Shown here: positions 33,033 to 51,704 of the stretch, one piece after another
How positions within the stretch are numbered: the first letter of the stretch is position 1
Layout of the letters: the number at the start of each line of letters is the position of its first letter
Source: Maylandia zebra
Taxonomy: Eukaryota > Chordata > Actinopteri > Cichliformes > Cichlidae
Direction: 5' to 3'
DNA length: 64,000 nucleotides
NCBI RefSeq assembly: GCF_041146795.1
Contig: NC_135175.1
Coordinates: 33,866,169-33,930,168 of the forward strand
Position numbers and translations under genes: made by a program
Notes under the pieces: generated by a model
Told to the model about the DNA's origin: nothing
The model's database searches: none
The model's input: only the letters and a program-made list of their open reading frames with translations

Positions 33033-34860
33033 AAAAAAATTGCAGGTCATGTATGATATGTTGCAAGAACAATTCTCGGGGTAATTTGAGACCTAAGAGA
33101 GGGAAATTCCCCAGACCCAGTCACCCATTTCAAGTTATTCACATGGACTTTATAGAGCTGTCTAACTGTAATAACTATAAGTACTGTTTTGTGATAGTGT
33201 GCCCTTTTTCAAAGTGGGTAGAAATCGTCCCAACTAGGGAAGCAGATGCCATTTCGGTTGCCAAAGCCATATGTAAGAATATCATCCGGGACACGGGATT
33301 CCGGAGACCATTTATAGTAATAATGGTCCACACTTTGTAAATGAAGTGATTGGATCAATGGCACAGCATCTAGGGATAACACTAAAACATCATTGTTCAT
33401 ATCACCCACAAAGTGCAGGGTTGGTAGAGAGAACTAATGGCACAGTAAAGCTAAGACTTAGGAAAACAATGGAAGAGAAAGGCAGGACATGGTTAGACTG
33501 TATAGAATTAGTTAAGATGTACATGAGGATTACTCCAACAGAGAACGGTCTGACGCTTTGGGATTATATATGGTAGACCATTTAGAGGTTTAGTCTTCTG
33601 TAGTGATGATAGAAAAGCAGAAGAGAGAACACATTAGCAGATTGGATGCTTAAAATGTTTAAAAGTAAAGAAGTCATGAGAACAAATCATCTGCCAGATG
33701 ATTCTGTTTCTCTGCAGGAGCAGAGTCTGAAGTCTGGAGATTAGATGCTCATTAAGGCCATGGAGAGGAAGTGCTGGCCCAGTCCACGGCGGGAAGGTCC
33801 CTATCAGGTGCTGCTGACGACGCCCACAGCAGTGAAGATTGCTGAGATAAACACTTGGATACATCAAGTGCACTGCAAGAAGGTAACACGCTTCCTGGCC
33901 GACTCTGGGTAATGGTGAAAAGGCCAGCGGTACAAAGGGGGGAGTATATCTCTAGGACCTCTCGTCTCAATCCTGGTGAAGAAACCACTGGATCCAGAAC
34001 CCAACTTAGAATGGCTAAGGAATGTGCTGTGCACCTTCTTGAGCCTGTTAGCCCTGAGTGGGTTGACAGGAGCGCACTGGGACAGAGCAAACCACACCCA
34101 GTACCCGCATGGGTTTTCAACCAACTGCTGGTGGCAGTTGAACACAACCGCTCACATAAACAACGAGACCAATGGTTATGCTTGTGATGCCACTGTCTAC
34201 ACATTCTTCTGGACTGTGGCCATATAGCCACAGAGAGCGAGACAGTTTGTTTGCTTGCCTTAGCAACACATCCAGGAGTAAACGTACTTGGAACACTGCC
34301 AAATTTTCAACTCCTCTGAACCTGAATGGATGGTTGATTCACCAGTAGCCAGGAAGGTGAACTGCTCTGGTAAGACAGACCTGCTGGCCTGACTCCAAGT
34401 ATCTGACTCACTGCAGGACATTGAACAGCTAAACAAACTGGAAGCAGGCCAGTTACCCATGTGTATGAAGGGCAATGGATTAGTCCAAGTTGAAGATTTA
34501 CCATGGAATTTGTGCAACGTCACCCATTCTTTTTGTCCTCTGCAAGAAGGGGTGTAAACAGAAAAGAGTTTTGTCTACATTTACATCATGAACACTTCTC
34601 TAAGCTGGTTGAGGTTTTGAGCCAAGAAGATCAAAACAGCTTGATCTAATTTCCTTCTAAAAATCTTTTTCTGCAGAGACAACAGGAAAGGAGAAGTGTT
34701 GTAAATACAGATAATTCACCAGTTGACTCTAACCCCCACAGGATGCCTACAGTGAGAAGATTTGGGGGGTTGATAGGAGTCATAAAAAGGAGTGTTGACC
34801 AGGCTGCAGCTTTGAAGTTAGCTGAAAGCAACATGGACCAAACAATAAAATCAACTGATG

Positions 34861-35380
34861 TGTGTGAATGCCTGTGTCTGTATACAGTTGGATTGTAGTG
34901 ACATATGATTTTTGAGAATGTTGATTCTTCTTGTTTGATTGTTGACATCCAGTTGTTTACTTGCAAGTTGTAGTTTACTGTGTATGAGATCAATGAGAAG
35001 CAGGTTAACTGCTTAAAAGAATTAAGTGTGATGTTTTGCTGCAATAGGAGGTGAATGACATGACAGAAGCCTGTGTATAAATGACGCCTGCGCTGAAAAT
35101 GTCAAGCAACTGGTGCATGGCTGAGAATATACTACACAGGAATAATTTGGAGCATACAAATAACAAAACAGGAGGGAAATGTTAAAGTGAATTGTTAAAT
35201 GTTGTCATTTTTATATTTACCATCTCTACATTGTTTCAACTCTGTGATGAAAGGAATAGAGATGGAAAATGTGACGTCATTCAGGGGTAAAACCGCAAAG
35301 GATTCTGGGAACTTGTGGCAAGAGGTACAAGCGCACGCAGGCTTTCAATTGAAATCAGTTACACTGTGATAAAAAGAAAC
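34861..35380. other. Region between retroviral remnant and THAP exon
   Basis: No gene is seen. Positions 34,840-35,200 may include the 3' LTR of the retroviral copy but no partner was found. Positions 35,260-35,380 (TGACGTCA-like site at 35,270-35,280, then AGGATTCTGGGAA) look like a promoter or 5' UTR for the THAP exon. Confidence 0.3.
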
Positions 35381-35388
35381 ACAAAAAA

Positions 35389-35602
35389 ATGGCAAGAAGC
35401 TGTTGTATTATTAACTGCAATAGCCGGTCCCATGACAGCCACGGGAAGCCGACCGGTAAAGAGATCGGTTGTTATCGGATTACGTCGTTGAAGAGAAATT
35501 GTTCGAGCCATGTTTCCGAAGTAACAAAGAGGCGACTGGATTGCAGCCATTCAAAGACCAAATATAACGTCCCAGAACACTCCAGCTCACAGGTTAGTCT
35601 GC
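35389..35602 (+). pseudogene. THAP-domain exon, frameshifted
   Basis: THAP domains are C2CH zinc-binding DNA-binding modules found in host factors and in transposases. The frame starts MARSCCIINCNSRSHDSHGK and continues with TGKEIGCYRI and EVTKRRLD, matching the first half of a THAP domain (C-x4-C, SEVTKRR). The expected Trp after RLD is absent: the sequence GGATTGCAGCC appears to have lost one copy of a GGATT tandem. The conserved continuation (IAAIQRPNIT) is in another frame. A GTTAGT donor follows at 35,595. It is a broken first exon; no matching downstream exons on this strand were found. Confidence 0.65.
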
Positions 35603-36097
35603 TATAAGCATTCCCACAAAGGTCAGTCTGCTGTTGTAGTTAATGCGTCATTTTTCTTAACATAACTGGTGATATAGGTTACAAGCAAGTCTGGCGCTGA
35701 ACAGAAATTGTCGCGCTATGCTCCTTTGTTTATTGTGCATAAATAGTGAATTGTCCTGACACAATATTGCGTTTCGCTTCTGTTATTACCATGGTACATT
35801 GACAAAAACATACTTTTATTCACAGGATAAAACAGTTGTTTTCTATCACTAATTGCCCAGTACGATTACAGCATACAATATTATTGTCACTGCTACATTT
35901 CTGTGATGCGTACCAGAAATTATTTCCACTACTAATTAATTACCGTTGAGCTTAGGGCTGAACGATTATGGAAAATAATCTAATTGCGATTTTTTTGCCC
36001 CAATATTGCGATTGCGATGCGATATGCGATTATTTTTTAAGGTCTTTGTCTTCTGTATTATTAAACAAAGACAAGCAATACATCATATAGTATGGCC

Positions 36098-37193
36098 TAG
36101 GGCTGCTCAATTAATCGAATTTTAATCACGATTACGATCTGGGCTTTCAACGATCATTAAAAATGACTGAGCCGATTATTAGCCCCTCCCTAATTTATCC
36201 GCGACACCTTAAAGGCCGGTCCGTGAAAATATTGTCGGGCATAAACCAGTCCGTGGCGCAAAAAAGGTTGGAGACCGCTGATTAAGAGGACCCGAGGGAA
36301 GCTCGGAAAGCTAAGCAGAAGTTATTTGGAGAGGAGAGTGACTGCTGTTGGTTGAAAAGAGAGGTAAAAAAAAAAAAAAACTTCAGTGGTGTTGCACACT
36401 ATTTTATATTATTTTTTTAAAGTCATTGTTAACCCTTTAAAGCCGGTCAGAGCAGCACGCTCCGTTTTGCGTAACTATTTTTAAATCCCTGTAGAACCTG
36501 AACCACGTAAGCTAGCGCAATAATTTGTTTTGCATATGAAACCGGAGGAGTTGTACTTACATCTGATGCCATCAGCTTGTCCTCGGTCACGGTTTCGTTC
36601 CACATATAGCTTTGCAAAAATTGCATAAAAAGCGCTTGCAGGAACAAAAACATAATATTCCAGAAACACGCTTTGCCGTTCCTATCACTTCCCACAGTGA
36701 AATGATGCACATGCTGTTTTCTTTGCAAATTTGCATCATAGGATTGTTTTTTGTTTTTCCTGCAGTATATAAAAATTGGTGTATCTCCAAAATAAAACTA
36801 TGAAGACACTCAAAATAAATTTCCTGTTGTTGTAAACTATTTTTTGCAACTTTATTGTATTTAAAGTTTTGAGGGATAAGCCTCTTAAATTTCTCCAAGT
36901 AGAAATATATGTAAACAAAACAAAAGTGATTTTCAATTTTTTTTGTAGTTTATTGCACTTTTTTGCAATTTATGTAATTACTATGCACTTAATGCATACA
37001 TATTATTAAAATATGGGCTATAACAGTTGTATTGATGTATAGCAACTTGAAATTCTCCCACAAATGGCACTACAGCATGTAAAAAAAATAATATAAGCTC
37101 TGGTGGACTTGGTTCTATAGTAGGTCTTAAAGGGTTAAATAAATATCGTCAAATAATCGTGATTATCATTTTTGCCATAATCGAGCAGCCCTA
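36098..37193. mobile_element. Second hAT-type MITE nested in copy B
   Basis: It starts TAGGGCTGCTCAATTAATCG and ends CGAGCAGCCCTA, with an exact 8-bp duplication GTATGGCC (36,090-36,097 and 37,194-37,201). The length is 1,096 bp, of which 702 bp is the further insertion described next. A stretch at 36,210-36,282 (CGGTCCGTGAAAATATTG, GGCGCAAAAAAGGTTGG) comes from another hAT-like MITE family. Confidence 0.9.
36433..37134. mobile_element. piggyBac-like MITE nested inside the hAT MITE
   Basis: The inner element starts CCCTTTAAAGCC and ends ...GGTCTTAAAGGG, and is flanked by TTAA on both sides (36,429-36,432 and 37,135-37,138). TTAA duplication with CCC-starting ends is the piggyBac signature. 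The 702-bp interior has no transposase; the AT-rich frames at 36,447-36,936 are not recognised. Confidence 0.75.
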
Positions 37194-38540
37194 GTATGGC
37201 CAATACTATATTACATTAATTTTAAACTGTTCTTTCCTGGAAGACAGACCTCTGTTATGATGACATGAGGTGATGCATGAATTGATGACTGACATTTTTA
37301 TTTTACTTCTTCAATCACAACAGTATATTTGAACATACACAATAGTTTATTTTTAGCTTACAAACATCTGAGCATAAAGTGCTGACAAGGAACCCTGGTG
37401 TAAACATTAAAATGAAAGTCAGTACAATGTGCAGATTGCAGAAATATACATAAACAAAATCAGTGGCTTTACCACACTCAGTTTTTCGACATCTGTGAAC
37501 TACTAGACAGTCATTCAATTAAAAAATAATATTAAATAAATAAAACTAATAAATAAAAAATACACACATCTTACTGATCTCTGCAGTCAGTAACATTACA
37601 CATAAAGTGCAAACATAATAGCAATTGTATAAACACACACACAAACACGCCTTTAAAGTTTAAAGGCGTGAAATTGGACGGTCTAGTTCTGATTAGCGTC
37701 ACCGCTGTCTCGGTGGAGTTTAATAAACTCGGCCGTCTGCTTCTTGCTATCTAAAATATAACCAGACACTGGTGTAAATTCTCGACTGTCTCATACTTCT
37801 GTTTAATAAGTTTTCTGTTTGACGTTTAGTCAGCTGTGTGAAAACCAAGGAGGAACCCACCCGGGGGATTAATAAAGTTTTATTTTATCTAATCTAATAA
37901 CTTTAATCTCAGCCAAACCGATTTACTCACGAACAAACAAAACACTGAAAAAAGCCCAACAATAACATTTTTAGGTTGTCTAAGTGACTTATATATTACG
38001 TTTAACCCGAGCAGCGAAACTCCGCGGTGATCTGAAAATGATGTGCCGGGAGTTGTGCCGTTCTCGGCCGCATCAGTAACCCTCGAGCTCCCGGCTAGCT
38101 GTCGAGCTGGTGGGTAGCAGACGCCTCTGAAAACGTCGAAGCACTTTTGCAAATATGGGATATCTTGATAAACCGAGCAGATATTTGATGTTTACACAAC
38201 TACTTTCTCGCCTGAAAATATGTTAAAAGTTTATTTTGTGACCCAGAAAGATTAGTATGAGTAATTTTAAAACTTAGTAGCGGCCGCCATTGTTGGAAAC
38301 TGGAGTTTGGCTGGGCCGCGCTATGAATTCTGGGATATGGTAGTAATTTGGACAGCCTTCGGCGCGTCGCTGTGACGTAATCGGTCTACAAATGCGGCCT
38401 CAGGAGGATGCAGCCCATGAATTTGGACATGTCCAGAGTATAATCGCAGCCTTTGCGGTTAGAAAATTGCACTTGATCATGTCGCGATATTATCGCAAAT
38501 GCGATATATCGTTCAGCCCTAGTTGAGCTCAAAGGTCCCA

Positions 38541-39044
38541 TTAATAAACTGTTAACGAATGTGTATTTATGAAGACGATTTGTGAGACTGGTAAACTTAT
38601 GATATGTACGATGGTCTTTCGTTCTACACGGTGCATTTCAAGGTCCTGTACCCATCCGTCGGTAAACTGTACCTGGGCTTGTTGCAGTGACCCGAAGTTA
38701 CTAAACTTCACGAGTGCATGCACTCACTCCAAGAACGTATGATTATAAATATGAGCGTGGTGAAAGTTGGGCAGCACGCTAACGTCTTTTGTCCACTCTG
38801 TGTGCTCGTACGGGTCTAACCCTTTCACTCCTTTGATTTTTTCCTCGTATCTCTTCTTTGACTTTTCATCAAGTCTGTCTTTGTACGGACCGGCATTGTT
38901 CTCCTTTGTTTTGTACATACCTTTTTGGGGGCAAAGAAAAGCCAAGAAGGTATTGGAACGGGAGAATGAACGTTTTGCGGTGCTGCAAATGCTTGCGTTT
39001 GATGTGGTACTTGGATTGTTTTGCCACGAGTTCCCAGCATGCAA
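38541..39044 (-). pseudogene. Transposon-derived coding fragment (THAP/SWIM-type family)
   Basis: The minus strand encodes KGMYKTKENNAGPYKDRLDE, then KSKKRYEEKIKGVKGLDPYE, then TEWTKDVSVLPNFHHAHIYN. After an in-frame TGA at 38,724-38,726 it continues with SLQQAQVQFTDGWVQDLEMH. I recall this arrangement (DPYE, then Trp and a tyrosine/asparagine motif, then FVSGWV-like) from large fish proteins with SWIM-finger and YqaJ-type domains, many with THAP N-termini. The stop, or alternatively an intron donor at GTGAGT, interrupts it. The opposite orientation of the nearby THAP exon argues against one simple gene. Confidence 0.45.
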
Positions 39045-42000
39045 TGCGCGAAAGTCACGTGGTCTGTCGATCTCTATACCTATTTTTCTCTAAACAATTT
39101 GAAATTTAGGCCCTGAAATACTCTGCAAGAAACCAAGAGGGTCTCCCACTCGGCAGGCCCTATTCTCCATTTCACCGAGTTAAAACAAATATGTCGTGGG
39201 CATTTAATTAGAAGAAACAGTAATAGTGTTTCACCCAGAGTTTTGGGCTTTCACAGCAAAACCTCACAGACGTCAGTGTTGTAGTTCACTCCGACTGGAG
39301 GTCCAAATGATTTCAGTGAATCCAAACTAAGAAATAAAATCAGAACAATCACATGTGAACACCATCCACCTTCAACCCACTATGAGCCTTCATATGAAAC
39401 TAAATCACATAAACTACCTCTGAAAAACCATTGGATCTATTTGTACACATGTCGTATGGAGTCGTATTCCCCTCGTGTTATCACACAGCAACTAAAGCAG
39501 CTAGCAGCATGCTAAGATAACTAGCTAAAGGCTAGCGCCAGCTTAATCACGTGTTCAGTCACATATGCTGTGATGTGATGTACCCATAAAAGTGATTTGA
39601 GATTGGTTACCTGTGCAGGAGAAAAGACCAAAGACTAGTGATGTGTCCTGTGTGTCGACGCTTCGATACCTGTGTCGGGTAATCTCGGCGAGTTTTTGTG
39701 AAACGCGTATCGAGGCTCGCTTTGATTACGTATGCAGTGACGTTCGAGGCCTCGCGGGCAGTCCGTACCATGTGACTGATTCAGGAACTGGCTCGCCGGT
39801 TCGCGCCAGATTCGAAATAAAGTGGGCAGCAAAACACAGCTGATTTCCCATCACACTGTGTTGTTGAACCGATTACGTACGTGTTACATAGTTACTTGAG
39901 CATTTATTATTTGATGGAACCAGCAAGGAAGAGATTTTTTTTAAATCTCATCTCTTCAAATAAAGTATGCACACAGTAATAAATATCACGAATGATTAGT
40001 ACCATAATATAAATAAACAACACCACATATCCTATAATCTGATTTCTGTCTTTTTTTAAAAAAGTGAAGCGCCACACACTAGTTTGTGTCATTATCCAGA
40101 TGTACATAAGCATGATTACAGTTACTAGGGGTGGGTTTTGATTATCGATTAAAATCGATACTTGGATAACGTCATATCGATTCATTAAAATCCTGAATCA
40201 TTTTTTTAAAATATAAATTCATTTTGCCCGAAATGCCAGAATCTCAGGTTAAACCTCACAAAATTTCAACAACCACCAAACAGCTAAAGCAGTGAATGAG
40301 AGCAGGAACACGGATTCTGCACAAAGACGTAAACACAAAGCACGGAGCCTCCGACGGATCTCTCTCCAAACAATATTGAGCGAACCAGCAGCAAAAGAAG
40401 ATCCAAACTACGCTTCACATAAACATCGTCATGAATTCACTCTGACTTTTGCTGTTTTGTTTCCACCACAATAAAATCACACTTCATGCACAGCTCTCTC
40501 TCTCTGTGTACTTCAAGAACAGTTTCCAGTCTAAAAATCTGTTTTCTGCATTATTCGCTTATTTGTTACGCACAATTCTACCGTTGTTTACAGGCTGTCG
40601 GCCGCTACTTTTTCCTTTTACTTAATTCCGAAAAGAAAAGCTAATTTCTGCCGTTCAATACTGAAGAAATTTAAAGTTTTTAAAATTATGCAAAATTACA
40701 AAACGCTTAGTTGTGTCTCTAATCAAACCTCTGTAACTTTGCTCTGCTTCACTTCAGCTGCATCAGGTAATGTTCATGTGTTGATTAATGGTTTTCTTTT
40801 GTTTTTTATGTACTGCAGAATATATTTTTAAAATCCAGGCCAAGAAAATCGCCTTCACGTTTTTCTGTGTTTTATCCTCAATTACTTTGACACAAAGGCA
40901 TCTGCTGATGCTCACACCTTTGATAAAGTCTCCAAAGTGTCAGCTTTCTTTTTATATCTATAAAAATATACAAAATGTACTGATGCATGATCTGAATTAT
41001 AATATTTCTGACTGTCTGAGGCAAAATTTCCCCACACAGCCCTAACAGTTACACAATCATAGCAAAACTCTGTCCTGATAGTTTCCAGTTTCTCTTTTGT
41101 ATCAGACATACTGAGACAATATTCGGGATAAATAACCACGAACACAATTTATTTATTCAGTTTAGAGGTTTACACATCACATCATTATAATCACAGAGCC
41201 CGTTTCACTTGAATCGTCCACTTGATGGCGCAGTAGAGCAAATGAAAAGCTTCAGTTCATCACTAGGCTTCATCTCATCATCACTACCAAAGACTGAAGG
41301 GGAAGTCCGTGAAAAAGCTGGAGTCAGGCTGGCGAGGCCGTGATGAGCTGGGAAGCATATTTAGCAAAGCCTACCAGCTGCAGGAGAGTGAGTTTTCAAA
41401 ATAAAAGTTGCTTTCTTCTTCTCTGAGGTTTATGTCTTAACAGCGCATCGTGCCTCAGCGCCACCCACTGGAGCCATGTCGCCGTGTGATTGGCAGATTA
41501 GACAGTTGCGATTGAACAGGTGTGCCTAATGAAGTGGCCAGCCAGTGCACAGTCAGCGGGGGCCTTTCAGTCAGTTAATGACATCACCAAGGACCACGCA
41601 CGTTTACACTGTGGTGAGCATGTTTCATTCTGCTTGCAGTGTGCTCATGCAACCTCTGTAGCTTTAACGTTCATACTCCAACTGTAACTGACAAACTTTG
41701 TTCTAAATATACTAAAATTAAACACGTGAATTACTTCGCATTAATCTGTAGTATTTTTTACTGTTGCCTGCGCTCATCTGTAAGATTTTTTCCTGCTTGT
41801 TTCATCTATCCAGTTTTGTTTTGACCATTACCAAACCTCATTTCCGCTTCCTTTGAACTCTGTAAAAACCTTCATTCTTCACTTTTCTGCACAAATGGAG
41901 AAAAGAAAATCTTACGCTTTCTTTTTTGTTAATAAAAACGACAGAAGCAGCAGCTCTACAGCAAATCCTCAGTTTATTTCCTGCACATTTAAAAGCAAAT

Positions 42001-44737
42001 AAAAGAACAAGCTCAGATCTCTGAATTACAGCCCCCATTATTTTAGAAAAACAGAAACATAACAAAAACCTGTCAGCTTGGCTGCTTGTGGATGTGGGAG
42101 CCTCAGTGAACAGCTGTCAACTTCCATATCCACAAAAAGCTTTACAGGAAATGACATCTCTGCAGACCAGGAGCCTCATCTGATGCTCAAGCCCTGCAGA
42201 ATCTGATGCCCCCTAGTGGTACAGTATACAAACCCCACCCCCCTCCCCTTTAATCCCAATCTTCGTCTTGAATAAATTAGCTCGGTAAATTTGCTCTGAA
42301 ATCAGCATAAGTCAGCCAGTATTTACACCAGTGCTTCAACATTTTTCTGATCTGCACAGGCTGCTTGAGGAGAGAAGCCAGAAGTGAATAAAAACGTACA
42401 AACGGAAAAGGTAGAAAACAGGCACACGTGGAGAGGACCCGAACCGTTCAGTTTGTTAGATTCTTATGAGTCTTTACCCGTCATCTTCTGAGCCAGAGCC
42501 CGAAGCGAGCGCAACAGTGCTGATGAGTCCACCTGACGAGACACTCGGGTCTCCACTCGCAGGTCTGACGTAACATCACGATGCAGATATTTCACAGGGC
42601 GAGCCGGGAGAAACATAACATCCGATTTCACAAAACCCCATGAGTTGCGTCTCATATGTTAAAATACTCATGTTAATGAGAGAAAAGAAAGTTGCTTTCA
42701 TGCATTTTAATGCTTAAGGCTGTAACTAGATTATTCTTGCTATCGATGAACCTGCTGGATGATGGTTACTCCCCTCAGAGGCTCCCAGAGACCAAGTTAA
42801 CATTTTCACATGATTTAAAGAAGGATAAGCAAAACATTTTCTGCCTAATGAACTTTTTCAGATTCCTAAATGAAAACTGTTCTAAAAACAGGACTTGGAC
42901 GATTTTCGTTGACAATAACAGACTTTACGCTTCACAGCACAGAAAACTCAGAAGCCTTGTCGAGAAAGAACCATGGCCAAAAATTTAAGTGGCATAAATT
43001 TTGTGTTTCGCACATTTTCTTTATGATATGGTGAAGAAAAATCATAAGAACTAAATGAGTTTAGTTCCAACTAAATCAAATTCATGCAGACTCTGTGTTT
43101 ACAGCGTGAACAACATAACGTGCTGGATATCAGCTTCTGAGCCAAATGCTGATTGATGGTGATCCGTTCCTGCCTCAGAGCTCCATATTGATCCGTTTCT
43201 CCGCTTCTGTCTGTCCACCTAACAACTGGCACACTTTCTAACATGATGGAGCTTCGTGTCACCGTTTCCAGCCCATGACGCTCTCCCGGCACCATGGGCT
43301 GGAAACTCTGGATTTTAATACAATTGAAAATCTCAAAAAGTAGAAGGACAAGCAAAAAACTCAAACGGATCAACTTCACGCACAAAGTCAGCAGCACATC
43401 GTCTGCTAAAATGATTTGGCTCAGAAGCTCAAAAGTCCAGCACACCACAGAACTGCAGGAGGTTCGTCACTGTAAAACTGAAGCTTTGCATAACTTTGAT
43501 TTAGTTGCCAAAAAACCCCGTGGAACATGAGCATGACTGCTCTTCACTATATCACAGTAAAGTAAAACACGCTGAGGCAGCACACAGTATGAACGTTTGC
43601 GTCACAGTGACTGTGATGATGGCGGGCAGCCGGTCACAGCCTCTGTAGCACAAGAAACTCAGCAGCTGCTGGATGTCATGTCGTCCATCTGTCTTATCAG
43701 GCAGATAATCAATATCTCCATATTCTCTCTCAATAATTAGCTGCCTGCTGAAATACACGGTTAATCAATTACATAAGGAGAAACTAGAGATTAATGCCTG
43801 GTGAGTTTCTGGAGATCTACTCGTACCACCTCCTACTGGCCGCACTGCATTACTGCGGCCGGTTTCTTTTCTGTGCTAAACCAAAACAATATTTCATCAT
43901 TGTTAGACAAAGATTTGGGCCTTTCCCCCCTAAATGTAACATGAGCATTGAAACGTTAGCTCAAAACGTCAGTTACAGTTTAAGAAGGACGGCGCTGATA
44001 GCTGACCGACGGGATCAGACCACAAAAAAAAACTCTGAGTATCTGCAGAAAGGAAACTGAGTGACTGTGACTAAAGGGTGAAACACAGAGGGACAGCAGA
44101 CAGAAGGGAAGCAGATTAAGTCTACAAAATCCCAACAAAACCAAAAATTATGTGCAGACAAAATCAACGAACAGAGAAAATATACAAAAATGTCAAAAAC
44201 AACAAAACTGCATCTGTTACTGTAGCTCCTCCACACATCAGAGCAGGGCTGCAACTAACCAGTGTTTCTACTCTGAACCAGTAACTTGAAAGAAGAGTCG
44301 AATTAGACAAAAATGATCCTGATCGTTTCAGCCCTGCGTCAGTGTGCGAGGCAAACAACACAATCAATACTGTCTCACAATGATAATGTCAGCAGTTGTA
44401 CTACCAAGGCTTAAAAAAAATCTGATCTTTGAAGAAAACCCATCAACCTTCAGAGAAAACAAACGGCCAACATGCCTGTTAGAGGATGAGCCTCCCCACA
44501 TCTCTCTGTGACAGCGTCAGAAAAAGTAATCGTTAAACAAAAGGGGCTGCAGTGTATGTGTGTGTGTGTGTGTGTGTGTTCAACAGTTTTTAAGCTGAGC
44601 CAGCCATCGCTGTGCTTGGCACTGGTTAAAGTTCCTCAGCAGAGGGCAGAGTGTGCTCACGGTGGAGCTCTCAGCCCGTCGCCTCCTCTTCCTCCACGGG
44701 TGGATGAAATTTTTGTTGAAGTGACGTTTGTCAGCCG
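39045..44737. other. Intergenic; possible ssr1 3' UTR at its right end
   Basis: No gene is recognised. About 39,630-39,840 (ACTAGTGATGTGTCCTGTG, CGACGCTTCGATAC) and 40,130-40,220 (TAGGGGTGGGTTTTGATTAT, CGATTAAAATCGATA) look like ends of hAT-type MITEs, with no far end found. A minus-strand frame at 42,464-42,655 (MRRNSWGFVKSDVMFLPARP) is unrecognised. The ssr1 polyadenylation site was not placed; AATAAA on the minus strand occurs near 41,971 but is far away. Confidence 0.4.
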
Positions 44738-51602
<6,865 letters not shown>

Positions 51603-51688
51603 TTTGAAGTCGAAATCAATGCGTTCTCATTCAGCGTCGGTCAGGCTGTCTATGAGCGTCGCTGTACTGCTTCCGTTACTCTAACTAT

Positions 51689-51704
51689 GACGCATGCGCA
51701 GAAG
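51689..51704 (-). promoter_or_regulatory. NRF1-like palindrome upstream of ssr1
   Basis: GACGCATGCGCAGAAG contains TGCGCATGCG (minus strand), close to the NRF1 consensus TGCGCATGCGC. It lies about 90 bp upstream of the ssr1 start codon. Such sites are common in housekeeping promoters. Confidence 0.45.

Larger units (their letters stand above)
30776..34860 (+). pseudogene. Degraded endogenous retrovirus (pol and env remnants)
   Basis: On the + strand, in retroviral order, are an RNase H-like region (30,780-31,270, several breaks), an integrase zinc-binding-type region (31,286-31,550), the integrase core (33,053-33,576), and an envelope-like region (about 33,976-34,860) with a hydrophobic leader and several N-glycosylation sequons. 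The integrase core shows the first Asp (HMDFIEL) and the Glu (SAGLVERTNG). The codon at the second Asp position reads AAT (Asn) and a frameshift lies just before it, near 33,310. The copy is interrupted by a hAT element at 31,567-33,032 and carries many stops. It is non-functional. No LTR pair was identified, so genus is not assigned. Confidence 0.7.
35953..38521 (-). mobile_element. hAT-type non-autonomous element, copy B, with nested insertions
   Basis: The termini are the same as copy A but inverted (TAGGGCTGAACGATTATGG at the left end). An exact 8-bp target duplication GTTGAGCT lies at 35,945-35,952 and 38,522-38,529. Removing the nested element and its duplication leaves 1,465 bp, one base from copy A. 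Copies A and B share the 87-aa frame. Confidence 0.9.

Noticed and set aside
31567..38521. Inversion of 33,033-35,952 by recombination between the two inverted hAT copies, which would explain the opposite strands of the THAP pieces
   Set aside because: Each hAT copy has its own perfect 8-bp duplication on both sides (AAAAAAAT and GTTGAGCT). Recombination between them would have exchanged the outer flanks.
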